Below are positions 46,902 through 57,874 of a stretch of DNA of 64,000 bases, piece after piece; within the stretch, counting starts at the first letter, position 1; every line of letters begins with the position of its first letter. The position numbers were made by a program, and so were the translations under genes. Where the stretch lies: NCBI GenBank assembly GCA_021521415.1, contig JAIQDT010003789.1:62001-126000 (forward strand), read 5' to 3'. Source of the stretch: Bidens hawaiensis (taxonomy: Eukaryota > Streptophyta > Magnoliopsida > Asterales > Asteraceae). Below the pieces are notes generated by a model. The model did not search any database and was not told the origin of the DNA. It saw nothing but the letters and a program-made list of their open reading frames with translations.

Positions 46902-48260
46902 TTCTTGATTCATTGGTACCATACTGAGCTCTTACCCCTTTGTTGGTTCAGATTCAGACTCTTCAGGAACTGGCTCAGGTTGTGTAGGCTGGGGCTCATC
47001 ATCAGTTTGTGCAATTGGAGTTTGTTCTTCAGTTTGTGTTTCTTTTAAAGCCTCTAATGCCGCCCTTATTGCCTCATCATCCTCCTTCCTCCTTCTCTCT
47101 TCTTCCTCTTACTTTTTCTTCATTTCGATTAGTGCTTCAAGCACTTCTTGAGGAATTACCTCCTCTTCTTCTTGATCTTTATCCATTGTAGCCAATTCTT
47201 CATTCATGAGTTTCATGGCTGTTTTTACATATTCGACTTCAGCAACATTTGGATCAATGACATCATCCTTGTGTAATATCTCATCTCTAGAAGTTACTTT
47301 TGGAGTGGCCTTCGGATGCAGATCTTCTGTTTGAGCCACTCCTTTTCCTTTCAATTTTCTTTTCTCAATTTTCTCAGGGGTCTCATCTTCCTCATCCTCA
47401 AACTCCCCCTCCTCCTGTGCCCCTTCAACATATTCTTGATTTATCATCTCAAAGGCATTTGATGTTCCAACATCTGCAACTTCATCATCTGAACTGGCAT
47501 ATAGATTTTCAATCATTCTCAAGCCCTATGCATCTTTATTATTCTCCCCTGTTTTGGTGCATCTGAGGTCTTCTCAACCTTAGAGTGCTCCAGGGATTGA
47601 ATTTTCAATAAGGCTTGCTGTGGTGCAGTCTTAAGAGCTTTGTTCCTGATCTCCAAAACTGCATTTCTCTCCTTCAACATAATGATCTCAAATTCCAAAG
47701 CAGCATTTTCAGAAATGATGTCATAGATATTTTGGGCTAGATGGTGGTGTTTCTTGAGAGGGTTTAGAAGCTGGTTCTGAAAATAGTTATGGTGAGGAAG
47801 TTTCTGGTGAGGGTATTCTATTCGTTTCAGGTTCTGTGGATAAGGGTTGGGAAGGTTGAATGGTCTCAGTATGTATAGGTTCTTGCACTGGAGAGGTGGT
47901 GGTGTTGAGATATGTAATTCTTGGGTAGTTTCGGCTGGTGGTGACAGAGGTGGTGATGTGATGATTGGTTCTTGGACAGGAGATGTGGGTGGAGTTGGAA
48001 CATGAGTCTCATGAATTTGTTCGGGTTTTGAGTTTAGGGGATCAGTTGTGGCAGGAGATGATTGAATGTCATCATTGGCAGGTTCAGACTCAAGGGAGTC
48101 AGTGTCATTATTATCTTCAGTAGGGTTTGGTGACTCTGGTGGAGTGATTTTCTGAATGGTGTCAGTGACATTGGATACTAAATTGGCTATAAAATCATCT
48201 TCATCAATATGCTCAGGCGCCATGCTACTAGGACCCACAACTGGTTCATCAACTGGATTA
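46902..48260 (-). pseudogene. Copia B extra ORF, acidic/proline-rich and coiled-coil segment
   Basis: The minus strand has 47519-48238 (a Thr/Pro-rich part with SPVQEPIITSPPLSPPAETT, then ENAALEFEIIMLKERNAVLE, coiled-coil-like). This is followed in another frame by 47109-47522 (EGEFEDEEDETPEKIEKRKL, LEALIEMKKK) and then Glu-rich sequence to 46902. Frames are broken by a shift near 47520 and by stops near 47107 and 46940. No enzymatic motif is visible. The composition suggests a disordered, scaffold-like protein. Confidence 0.65.
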
Positions 48261-49349
48261 GTAACCTCAATTTCTGGTCATATATTACCATCTTGAATTT
48301 CAATGTGAACATCAGATTCTGCACCAGTAAATGTGACCAACTCATTCCCTATGGGATCATTAACAGCTTCACTCATTGCAGCATCATGACTTACATCCTC
48401 AACATCCTCGGCCCCATGGGCAATTGGTTCATTAACAGGCTCATTTCCAGCACCATCACCGTCATTTCCTTGATCATGATCATCATAATTCCCATAATCA
48501 TTTCCTCCAACATCTTCATCATTTTCACTCTCATCATCATCCTCGTCACCATTTCCTAGGGTGTGAGGAACATCAATGGCACCCAAAGCTGGAACTAGTA
48601 ACCATGGGAGAACATCCCAGTCAGCATTCTCAATGAACTTACTCCTTGCATCTTTCATCCTCTGACATATATTTGGGTCTTGCAACCTCAATACTTCGCC
48701 TGTAAGTTGTAGGTTCTGTAAGGATCTATTGATGAGTATCTGTAAAAAATCGTGGATACATCAGAAACCTTAGATTCACAGCCTTCTCAGCATTGGAGAC
48801 CAAACCATTAAAGATGAGTCTTGAAACATTGAATGGTTGCTGATATAGAATAGCTACTGTCAAAGAAGTAAGTTCTTTGCTTAATAAAGTCCAAGTCCCT
48901 CTCCTTGGAGACAGGGACTGGATGACATGATGCATGAGGAATCTATACATCAAAGGGAAGCTTCCATTATGAAATTGTCCTTCTCTAACATTCCCTTGAT
49001 ATCCCACAGTTTCTTAAAATATTCTCATTAGTCTAGGGACTGAATGCGATAGCTGCTCCTCATGATTGTCATTTAACTGCAGAGCCGCTCTGATTGATGC
49101 CTCAGTAACTTCAATATCTTGATTTAAGACAGAGGCCTCTATTCTTTTTCCATTAACATCATCAACATAAGTGGCTGAGTTCCAGAAATCTGTGATAAGA
49201 TTTATGTAAATCGTTGGGTTCTCTGTCAATGCCACCCTTAGGTTGGAATTTTGTAGGAAATTGATCATGAGCTCCAATTCCCTGTTGTCATTGTCTAACT
49301 CCAACTGAGCACACATATTATGCCTCTTTTCGAATTTCATGGCCATCAA
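48261..49349 (-). pseudogene. Copia B extra ORF, N-terminal conserved (longin-like family) domain
   Basis: It starts at 49349 (MMAMKFEKRHNM) and reads FWNSATYVDDVNGKRIEASV and ASIRAALQLND (49014-49349). After a frame change come MYRFLMHHVIQSLSPRRGTW and RFLMYPRFF (48726-49007), then an acidic stretch rich in Asp/Asn/Gly (48278-48691). The same blocks (FWETARYV, LIREVLGFG, YPRFIQMI) occur in the extra ORF of Copia A at 3687-4555, so both elements carry homologous genes. Position downstream of RNase H and on the element's coding strand is as expected. Confidence 0.75.
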
Positions 49350-49918
49350 TTCTGAAAAATAGAAGAATAGTCAGTACATATAAATACATAAACGATAGTC
49401 GAAGGTAGTTAGAGAAGAATAGTGTCTTCAGTAACCTGTTCCGTAGTAGTATGCGTACCTTCACAAATAGGCAAACAATCATTAAGAAAATCAATTAGAA
49501 ACCCTAATTCCAAAATCGGAGATACGATAATCGAGTATCGATATATTACCAAAGTCGAAACAGAGCTAATGGCTGTAATCGAAGTAGTATGAATCACAAA
49601 TAGATGGTCTGAGTAAGAAGGGGATACATGAGCAAGAGGGTTTGGAATTTGGTTGAAAGAGGGAAATGAAAATGTTGAAAAAGTTTCTAAGTCCCCCTTT
49701 TATGCCTAACGTTTTGTTGGTATAGTACCATTTGTCGTCTAGTGCACGACAGTTGTCATTTAATTCAAATTAAGTGTACCTCCCTTGTTCGAGCATACAT
49801 CCAAAAGAGCAGCTGTCTCCTACTGGACTCGTAGACATCATAATTTATGATCGACATACTTATGTTTAAGATGCGCAAGAACAAGTATACTCAAGATAGT
49901 TTTCTCGAATATACTTGT
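49350..49918 (-). other. Copia B spacer upstream of extra ORF
   Basis: No gene is seen. By position it could hold the leader of the extra ORF. It contains a few tactcaagat/ctcgaat-type motifs near its right end, in keeping with the tgctcga array at 53580-54200, which continues it on the far side of the Y-family insertion. Confidence 0.4.
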
Positions 49919-50539
49919 TGTAAGACCCCAAATCCCGGGAATTGTAACGTCCAACTTTTTGTTAAATAATAAATGACGGAAAGTTTTGTTATTTAACTGT
50001 GTGTCGTTAAGTTAGTCGTGTGTTAGTGTTTGGTTAATATTTGGATTTGGAATTGTAAGTGGGTTGTGGGGCACATGGCCCCCTATATTAGCTTAACCTC
50101 TCCATTCTTTTCACCATTTTGTTACAGACACACTCAAGAACACACACACTTTCTCTCTACATTCCGGATCCAAATCCATGTGAAAAGGAGGAAGAATCTC
50201 GTGTGTAGACATCATCAAACAACAAGAAACACCACCAAGCTCCACGGATCTGTCCAGATCCGAACCCGAGACCAACAAAAGGTGAGCTTTGGTTTAAATG
50301 GTTAAGTTTTATGGTTAGAACCGGCATGCAAACAAATATAATAATAGATCGGGTGGTGAAATGTAAGAAAAATATAAACTTGGTAAGTTATAACCTCTTG
50401 GATGCACTTTAAGATGAGAAGGTGGCGTTGGATTATGAGGGATATGGGTTCAGGATCAGGTGCATGGGGTCAGAATGTGTCGAAAGATGGCATTAAAATA
50501 GTAAAAGCGACGAAAGGCAGGAATTTCGCATCGCATAGC

Positions 50540-50660
50540 CATGTGAAGTGAAATCAATAATTTTGCATCGCATGACTATGCGAAGCGAAACGCTTCCATG
50601 CGAAGCGAAACAGTTTCATGCGAAGCGAAACGCTTCCATGCGAAGCGAAACAGTTCCATG
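50540..50660 (+). repeat. catgcgaagcgaaac tandem repeat in X LTR
   Basis: Four to five units of about 18-19 bp (catgcgaagcgaaacgctt, catgcgaagcgaaacagtt). Preceded by more diverged units near 50520-50580. Homologous in position to 10430-10845 and 45000-45150. Confidence 0.88.
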
Positions 50661-50737
50661 CGAAATTTTATAAAATTCATTTTCTGATGCACTTTTGTTA
50701 AAGGACTGTTAACGAAAATAAAATTTTTCCAAGCTCA

Positions 50738-50826
50738 ACCCCAGCTAGGGGCGCTGCCCCTTGGACCCTGCTAGGGGCTGCCGCCCCTAGACCCCGCTAC
50801 CAGGGGCACTGCCCCCGGACCTCCGT
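50738..50826 (+). repeat. GC-rich interrupted-palindrome block in X LTR
   Basis: Reverse complement of the block at 10250-10343, with the same series of ggggcNgccccc-type hairpins (aggggcgctgcccc, aggggctgccgcccct, aggggcactgcccc). I do not see it in the 44258-46896 copy. Confidence 0.75.
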
Positions 50827-51228
50827 TAGTTGAGGGTGTCATTGAATTAGATATAAGAAGTAGTAGTAATGGATATTTGACACTCGTAATGCGTTATACA
50901 GTTAGCCGTGCACAGCTAAAGAAGGGCATTACTATTATCGGCGAGAGAAATCGACTTCAGGTGAGTTTCTAGCCCCCTTTATCCGTTACGTTTTTGGGGC
51001 TGCATGCATACTCCTTTGTGATAGTTGTTAATACACTTAACTTAAGTGGTAAGTGTATGATATGTGTATGTTATATGTATGACTAAGTATTGATTGTTAG
51101 TATGGAGTGTTTATACGAATGAATATGTACATATACGTATGTGCATGACCAGAAGATATGTAAAGTATGCATGAATGAAAATGAATGTATGATCGAGTGA
51201 TGTGACAGGTACGGTTATTGGAGACAAA

Positions 51229-51390
51229 GGGACCAGACCCTAATAATATCTGAGACAGAAGGGACTAGACCCTGATAATATCTGAGACAGAAGGGACCAG
51301 ACCCTGATAATATCTGAGACAGAAGGGACCAGACCCTAATGATATCTGAAACAGAAGGGACCAGACCCTAATAATATCTGTGATGGTATA
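51229..51390 (+). repeat. 32-bp gggaccagaccctaataatatc minisatellite
   Basis: Five units of exactly 32 bp with very few differences (gggaccagaccctgataata tctgagacagaa type). Confidence 0.92.
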
Positions 51391-52734
51391 GATAGAATAG
51401 CCTATGGTAAATTACAAGGCCTTATGAAAGAAAGTATGTAAGCGCGTGTGGATGTATATAAAGTTTGAATGAAAGAAGTAAGAGTAAATAAGGTATGAAT
51501 ACGTATCTTCGGATGCGTATGAGTAAGGGTATGAATGTATTGTATGTTAAATGATTAACTACAACTCACTCAGCGTAGCTGACTTTTAGTATGCATGCAG
51601 GCAAATAGATTGCGGCAACTGGCTTGAGGAGGGAAGAGATAGGAATCTACGAAGAAGTGTCAAGATTGTTTTTAATTAATCACAATTTGTATGTTAAGAC
51701 AAGAATGAATGTTTTGTAATGTGATGTATGAAGTTTTAAATTATTCCGCGAAAGTTTTTAATTAACTCTGATTTTAGAATTGTGTTTATGAGTAAATCCA
51801 ACACCAAAGTAGGGTTACCGGGAACAGGGCCTTACAGGAATCCTACAGTTGGTAATCACATCCATAATTTCACAAAAATTTGAAACCCAACAATTCTTTG
51901 TATTTAAAACCAGTTCAGAGTAAATAACAGCGGAAAAGTTGAAGTATTAAAAGTCCCAAACACGGGTACAGGTGTCCAAAATCAAATGTAAATGAAATAT
52001 TTGTTTTATTTGAATTCCTCGACCATAAATGCCTTCAACCTCCCGAGTAGCATCCAGCACGTCCAAGCAGTAGCATCCACTTCTTAACCTGAAAGTCAAT
52101 CTAACATACACACAAAGTCAGCTTAAGCTGAGTGAGTTCAAGTTTTCATAAACAATAATTCATACTTTATTTCAAAGTTATAGTTATAAACAATAGTGAG
52201 ACCATGTAATACCATTCAAATAGTTGTAACGGGTAAAATCGTATAAAATTGGATTTCGGTGTGTATGCTAGCCCAAAACGTAAAAAGAGTAAAAAAGGCA
52301 TCATGAACTCACCTGAGGTCAACCAAACACCAGCAACGAGCTAAGGACTCCCTAAGTACTCACTCACAAGCGAGGGCCTGTAAATTGTACGCAACGCGTC
52401 ACTAAACTGGACCGTAAGAACACTCTTGCCTAATGGGTCGTTCAAGCCCAACACTTTGGCCCAAGGCCCAACAACTTGGCCCATGGCCCAATACTTTGGC
52501 CCAAGGCCCAACAACTTGGGCGGAGGCCCAACCCAAACCCAATTACTTTACCTCAGCCCCTAAAACCTTTCAACTAACCAAATCCACCCTACGATTATGG
52601 CCGGGGCTAACCATGATGCACAACTCACCCGCCGGTAATCAAATCGAGTCGAATACGCGCGTAATAAATCTTAGAACAAATTGTCAAACGAATTAGCCCC
52701 AAATGGACCAAATTCCCATCTTAACCTTTTCTTA

Positions 52735-52737
<3 letters not shown>

Positions 52738-52807
<70 letters not shown>
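52738..52807. repeat. (AT)35 microsatellite
   Basis: A pure at run inside the truncated Y-family LTR. Homology to other Y LTRs ends near it. The 80-residue ORF read across it (IYIYIY...) is an artefact. Confidence 0.95.
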
Positions 52808-52809
<2 letters not shown>

Positions 52810-52897
52810 ACTATAAGGTTGAACGTTGGACTTATATGCCATCCGGACTTACATGCCTTACATTCAGAGTGTTTAGGACTTATTTGTATGTCCCACC

Positions 52898-54411
52898 CTT
52901 GTAGTTCTCTTAGTGCCCTTTAAGTCATGATATTATATTACTTATTCTTTATATAATATTTCTTTTGAAGCATTTTTATTTTTCAATACTTTTCTCTTTC
53001 TTTCTTTCCATTTGATAAGCTTTTATATAGCAATATATTTATACCGCTCAGATACTTTGTAAATTTGTTTTTTGTAAGACCAAATCACCAGCGGGCTCGT
53101 GTATGATTGGATAATTACCTTTCTGCCTATCATTCAGAGAGATATGCTAGAAAGCATACCTTATGTTCTAATGGTTCACCACATCAGACTTAGCAAGATT
53201 TAGTTATATCACATAGGAAAATACACATTATGGAAAGCTACCATACCATGTCAATGACTGTGCTTCAAGCCTTTTAAACTTATAATTCATGTGTTAGTTG
53301 GCTTAAACAGTTTTCTATCATTTCCCAAAGGTTGGATACAATCTCTATCCAAAAACTCTTAAGCTTCTACAAAGCTTGTAACTGAATAATCTTATCATAT
53401 CTTATACGAGATCACCAAAAACAGTTTTGCTTAGTCAAAAACAATTTTAAAGTTTTAAAGTAATTTCTTCAGAAAGTTCATTGTAAAACATGATTTTGAA
53501 AACAATATTGTCTTTAAAGAACAGTTGACTTGCAAACATTTCAAAACTTGCACACAAATTACTACAATTCATTCAGACTTGACGAATCTTTCATTTGAGA
53601 ACACAAGTCTTATCGAGCAGACTTGAAATATATCATGTCAAAGCGTGTGCTCGATTGACTTGAAATTTATCATTTCAATGCATGTGCTTGAAGGACATCA
53701 AATAAGTCTCATTTTACTCGAGTAGTAGACATGTGCTCGAATTACATCAGAAATGATTCAACACAATCATTGTGCTCGAGCAACAGATATATGCTCGAAA
53801 GACAAAGAAATGATTTTCAAGACATATGACCATGCTCGAACATCCGATATAAGTCATCTTTGCTCGAAATACTTGAAATTGCTCAAGTAAGAGTGTTAGT
53901 GCTCGAGGAGCAACAACATGCATGAAGAATCCTTTACTCGAGCACACAAGAGTCCTATCGAGCAGACTTAAAATCTATCATTACAACTCATATGCTTGAA
54001 AGAATTCACGGAGGCTCAATGATGTGCTCGAGAAATAGACACGTGATCGAAATACTTGAAAAGTTTTCCAAAGCATGTGTCTATGCTCGAACAGCTAAGA
54101 CATGTCATTTGTGCTCGAAGTACTTAGATAAGTCTTCAAGTAGCACTGTTTGTGCTCGAGGAGCAACAAACACACTATCAAGCACAAATTCATGCTCAAA
54201 ACACTTAAACCAACAAAATATATCATGTATGCATAGATTTAAGTACAGATAACATTAACATCAGACTCATGACATTTTCCACACAAACAAGCCACAAATC
54301 ATGATTCATTCAATTAAAATTATCAGTCAAGCATAGCAAAAAATCATGCAAACATTCATAGTGAGTAGTATAGATAGTCTGTAAGCATCTCACTTAAGCA
54401 CACATCATGAA
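52898..54411 (-). repeat. Copia B spacer with dense tgctcga motif array
   Basis: No gene is visible between the RNase H stop (54412) and the Y-family insertion. From 53580 to 54200 about twenty copies of tgctcga or its complement occur at roughly 30-bp spacing, several as the perfect palindrome tgctcgagca or close forms (53771, 53939 and others). The same motif is dense in both Copia B LTRs. A gtaagaccaaatcaccagcgg block near 53075 is unassigned. Confidence 0.65.
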
Positions 54412-55170
54412 TCAAATTTCATCAGCATTTATCATACCTAGGCATTTTAACAGAAAATGAAACCTGGTCTTATCTAAAGGTTTGGTGAACAAATCAGCCA
54501 AATTGTCAGATGTATCTACCCTTTTCATTTCTATTAAGCCTTTTTCACTACAGTCCGTAATAAAGTGATGCCTAATTTCAATGTGCTTTGTCTTAGAGTG
54601 ATGAACAGGATTCTTAGCAATAAACATGGCAGCAGTGAGAAATTCATACCATAGTCCAGCAGTTGATTTTGTATCCGTAAAACCTGTGCACAGCATGCAG
54701 ATGCAGCAATATATTCAGCTTCAGCAGTTGAGATGGACACTGTAGTCTGCTTCTTGCATTGCCAAGACACCAGCCTGTTTCTAAGAAACTGGCAACCTCC
54801 TGAAGTTGATTTCCTACTCATGTTGCAACCATCATAGTCACTATCTGTATAGGCTATCAAGTCAGGCTGTATAGACTTTGGGTACCAAATCCCTAAGTCT
54901 GGTTTTCCTTTAAGATATCTGAATATCCTCTTCACTGCCAACATGTGTGAGACCTTGGGGTTATCTTGAAATCTTGCACAGACACACACAGCAAACATAA
55001 TATCTGGCCTAGATGCTGTTAGATACATCAATGATCCTATCTTGGCACTATACTCATGTTGGTCCAGTGGCTGCTCCTTCTCATCAGGTACCATCTTCTC
55101 ATGTGTGTCCATTGGTGTGGACAGTCTTGTATTCCTGGCAATTGAATTTGTTAAGAATGTCTTGAACATA
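54412..55170 (-). pseudogene. Copia B RNase H
   Basis: The minus strand reads SLMYLTASRPDIMFAVCVCA, KRIFRYLKGKPDLGIWYPKS, LIAYTDSDYDGCNMSRKSTS (first catalytic Asp), VSISTAEAEYIAASACCAQV (Glu) and, after a frame change near 54660, NPVHHSKTKHIEIRHHFITD and LADLFTKPLDKTRF with a stop at 54412. These are all standard Ty1/Copia RNase H blocks. One frameshift separates the last third. Confidence 0.92.
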
Positions 55171-55985
55171 TTTTACTTGATTTATGAAGATGCCATCTGC
55201 CTTCTGCTTCACTTGAAGTCTAAGGAAGAAATTTATTTCTCCCATAGAACTCATCTTATATTTTGACTTCATCACCTGTTCAAAGTCCTTACACATATGT
55301 TCATTTGTAGAACCAAAGATGATGTCATCAGCATACACTTGTACAAGCAGTAGATCTTTCTTCCATTTCTTGTAAAATAGAGTTTTGTCTATAGCTCCTC
55401 GGCAGAATCCATTGTCCAGCAGGTGATTTGACAGCTCATCATACCAAGCACTAGGAGCTTGATGTAATCCATACAATGATTTTCTTAGCTTATACACCTT
55501 GTTTGGATGGATAGGATCTTCAAATCCTAGTGTTTGTGTCACATACACTTCTTCATCTATCTTTCCATTCAGAAATGCAGACTTGACATCCAATTGATAG
55601 ACTTTTATGCTTATGGATGCTGCATATGCTAGAAAGATTCTGATTTTGCTTCTAGTCTTGCAACTGGAGCAAAGACTTCTTCAAAGTCTACTCCTTCCTC
55701 TTGTAAGCACCCTAGAGCTACCAGTCTTGCTTTGTTCTTAATAACAATCCCTCTTTCATCCTTCTTGTTTCTGAAAACCCACTTGGTTCCAATTGCATAT
55801 TTTCCTCTGGGTTTGTCAACCAAATCCCAGACATGTAAGTCTTTGAACTGAGCCAATTCTTCCTGCATAGCTTCCACCCAGTTGTTATCTTTCAAGGCTT
55901 GATATATGTTCTTGGGCTCAACTTGGGATAAGAAGCATGCATAAAGACATATGTTTGCTCTTTCAGAAGAACTTCTTATCACTCT
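55099..55985 (-). pseudogene. Copia B reverse transcriptase
   Basis: The first part (55629-55982) reads WVEAMQEELAQFKDLHVWDL, IGTKWVFRNKKDERG and FEEVFAPVARLEA. A frameshift near 55630 then leads to MDVKSAFLNGKIDEEVYVTQ, KSLYGLHQAPSAWYDELSNH and the catalytic YADDIIFGS (55334 down to 55308). All main Copia RT motifs are present. The frameshift inactivates it. Confidence 0.92.
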
Positions 55986-56528
55986 CTCATGCAGGCTACC
56001 AATTATGTTTTCTGAAGGATGATTTCTTTCTACAAAGGTAGTTTGAACAACTTGTTGTGCTAAAACTTCTTATTCAAGATTAGTCATGTTAATATCAGCA
56101 GTTACATTTTCTAGTACTTGCTCAGTTTCAGCGGTCATTTGGTTTAGAGGACTAGCTGATGATGATGCTTCATTTGTACTAATTTGCAGAGAATCAAATA
56201 ATGACTGGAACCTATCTTCAACTCTGTCTGTCTCTTCAGGCTGACCTTGCTGCTGACTCTGCATTGGTTCACTCTCCATGTCACTTGGTCCTTCATTTGA
56301 TACTTCAACAGCAACATCTTGACCATTTATATCTACTTCATTAGCTCCTTGAATACTTCTTTCAAAAGTGAATCCATTTTATTCAGGAGCAACTGAAGAC
56401 CACAGCTTGTCCAGATCAATTTGCTTTTGTTTTCCTTTCTCTTCAATGCTTGTTCTGTACATGCGGTCATCCATGTCTTCATTGTAGATTTTAAATGATT
56501 TGATCATCTTCTCCAAATCAAATAGCCA
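55986..56528 (-). pseudogene. Copia B integrase-RT linker
   Basis: A low-complexity acidic/Gln/Ser-rich connection (ESEPMQSQQQGQPEETDRVE at 56222-56281), as usual between integrase and RT in large Copia elements. Stops are at about 56379, 56073 and 56529. Confidence 0.65.
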
Positions 56529-57225
56529 CTAGGGTCCATCTACATTGTTAAAATGATTTTCAATGAAGATTATGTTAGATGACTCAATGACCACCATGTG
56601 CTCCTTGACATAGACTCTATAAGCCTTTGAATGGGATGAATATCCCACAAAAAAGCATTCCAAAGATTTTGATTGGAATTTGTTGAGATAATCCTTTCTG
56701 TTCAGCAGTGAGCATCTACATCCAAAAGGCTTCAAGAACTTCACATAAGGTTTTCTTTTGAAGAGTATCTAATATGGAGTCTTGTTTTGAGTCTTATTCA
56801 ACAGGACCCTGTTTTGCACATAGCAAACAGTGTTAATAGCCTCTACCCAGAAAGTAGCTGGAAAATTTGCATCAGCTATCATGGTCCTTACAGCTTCAAT
56901 CAATGTTCTATTTCTCCTTTCTGTAACACCATTCTGCTCAGGAGTTCTTGGAGAACTATATTGTTGAAAGATCCCTTTAGAACTGTAGAATTCTTCCATA
57001 AGTCCATTCTTGAATTCTGTCCCATTATCACTTCTAATCACCTTCACTTTCTTCTCAAGTTGATTCTTCATTTTCAACACATAAGTCTTGATTAGCTCTG
57101 GAGTTTCATCCTTGCTACCCATGAAGAAGACCCATGTGAATCTTGAATAGTGATTACTGATTTCTAAACAAAATATCTTCTTCCCAATGCTTGGAACACT
57201 TACAGGACCAAAGAGATCAATGCGA
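56529..57225 (-). pseudogene. Copia B integrase core (catalytic triad retained)
   Basis: First Asp in RIDLFGP near 57210. Second Asp in IRSDNGTEFKNG at codon 57029-57027. Glu in QNGVTERRNRTL at codon 56921-56919, exactly D-x35-E. FWVEAINTVCYVQNRVL follows, and after a stop near 56768 the post-core block FLKPFGCRCSLLNRKDYLNK and ECFFVGYSSHSKAYRVY. It is interrupted by nonsense codons, but the triad itself is intact, unlike in the Athila-like element. Confidence 0.9.
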
Positions 57226-57230
57226 AGTAG

Positions 57231-57869
57231 TTATAATACCTCATCAATAGTGTTGATCAGTTTGCTTTTATGAGAGGATTTGTGTTGTTTTCCCGTGAGA
57301 CATGATGAACATTTTTCTTCCAATTTGAATTCTCTTGTACGAAGACCCACAACATATTCACCTTTCACCAGTTTGTTCATGTTTTTCAGATTGACATGAC
57401 ACATCTTCCTATGCCACAGTTTTGTTTCATTCTCAGTGGCTTTGGAAACAAAACATGAAGCTCTTGATATTGCGGCATTCATTCTTAGCTCATAAAGGTT
57501 TCCATTTCTTGGAACCATCATCATAATCATTTCTGGTGGAATGAAAAATTCAGGCTTAAGAATTAGGCAGTGTTCATCGTTGAAAGCCACTTTTAATCCT
57601 TTGTCACAGACTTGAGAAATGCTGAGTAAGTTGTATTGTAATCCTTTAACATGCAACACATTCTTAAAGGATACTTTGCCATTGGTGAGAGTGCCTCTTC
57701 CTACAATCTTTCCTCCATTCTCATCACTCCCAAAGGCAACTGGTCCTTCATATTTTCTTTCATAATTCACAAGGTCTGCTCTGTCACAGGTCAGGTGCCT
57801 GGAACAACCACTGTCCATATACCATATCTCATTGTAATTCATGGACTGTTCCTGCACAAACACACACAA
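57231..57869 (-). pseudogene. Copia B protease and integrase zinc domain
   Basis: One open piece of 212 residues. IWYMDSGCSRHLTC (protease active Asp near 57813) is followed by VLHVKGLQYNLLSISQVCDK and CLILKPEFFIPPEM. Then comes the GAG-pre-integrase block LWHRKMCHVNLKNMNKL ... CSSCLTGKQHKSSHKSKLIN, with H-H-C-C present. It ends at a stop at 57231, just before the integrase core. Confidence 0.92.
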
Positions 57870-57874
57870 GAAGA

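Larger units (their letters stand above)
49943..51836 (+). mobile_element. solo LTR, family X, nested in the Y-family LTR
   Basis: A 1894-bp insertion runs from tgtaacgtcc to ...cagggccttaca, with a perfect ggaat duplication (49938-49942 and 51837-51841). Skipping it restores the cccgggaatcctacag string of the Y LTR. It is the shortest of the three X copies, mainly because of smaller repeat blocks. Non-coding. Confidence 0.94.
49919..52897 (-). mobile_element. truncated Y-family LTR in Copia B (contains X solo LTR)
   Basis: The left end tgtaagacccc...cccgggaatcctacagttgg matches the left end of the Y solo LTR at 30105 (tgtaagatcc...cccgggaatcctacag). The part 51837-52600 mirrors the Y LTR (agcatgaactcacct block, ggcccaaggcccaa repeats, the 'taaaaccttt caactaacca' block). 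Beyond a long (at)n the match is lost. The right end is uncertain: cttgt precedes the element (49914-49918) and recurs at 52898-52902, but the expected ...ttaca end is missing, so this boundary is a suggestion only. Without the nested X copy the length is about 1.1 kb, half of a full Y LTR. Confidence 0.7.

Noticed and set aside
47009..48559. Plus-strand ORFs opposite the extra ORF of Copia B
   Set aside because: Leu/Pro/Ser-rich antisense readings of acidic, Glu-rich coding sequence; typical shadows.
52681..52923. 80-residue ORF with a long IYIYIY run
   Set aside because: Reads across the (AT)n microsatellite.
53580..54200. CRISPR-like or satellite array for the tgctcga motif
   Set aside because: The spacing is irregular and the intervening sequence is not repeated; a dispersed motif array fits better.
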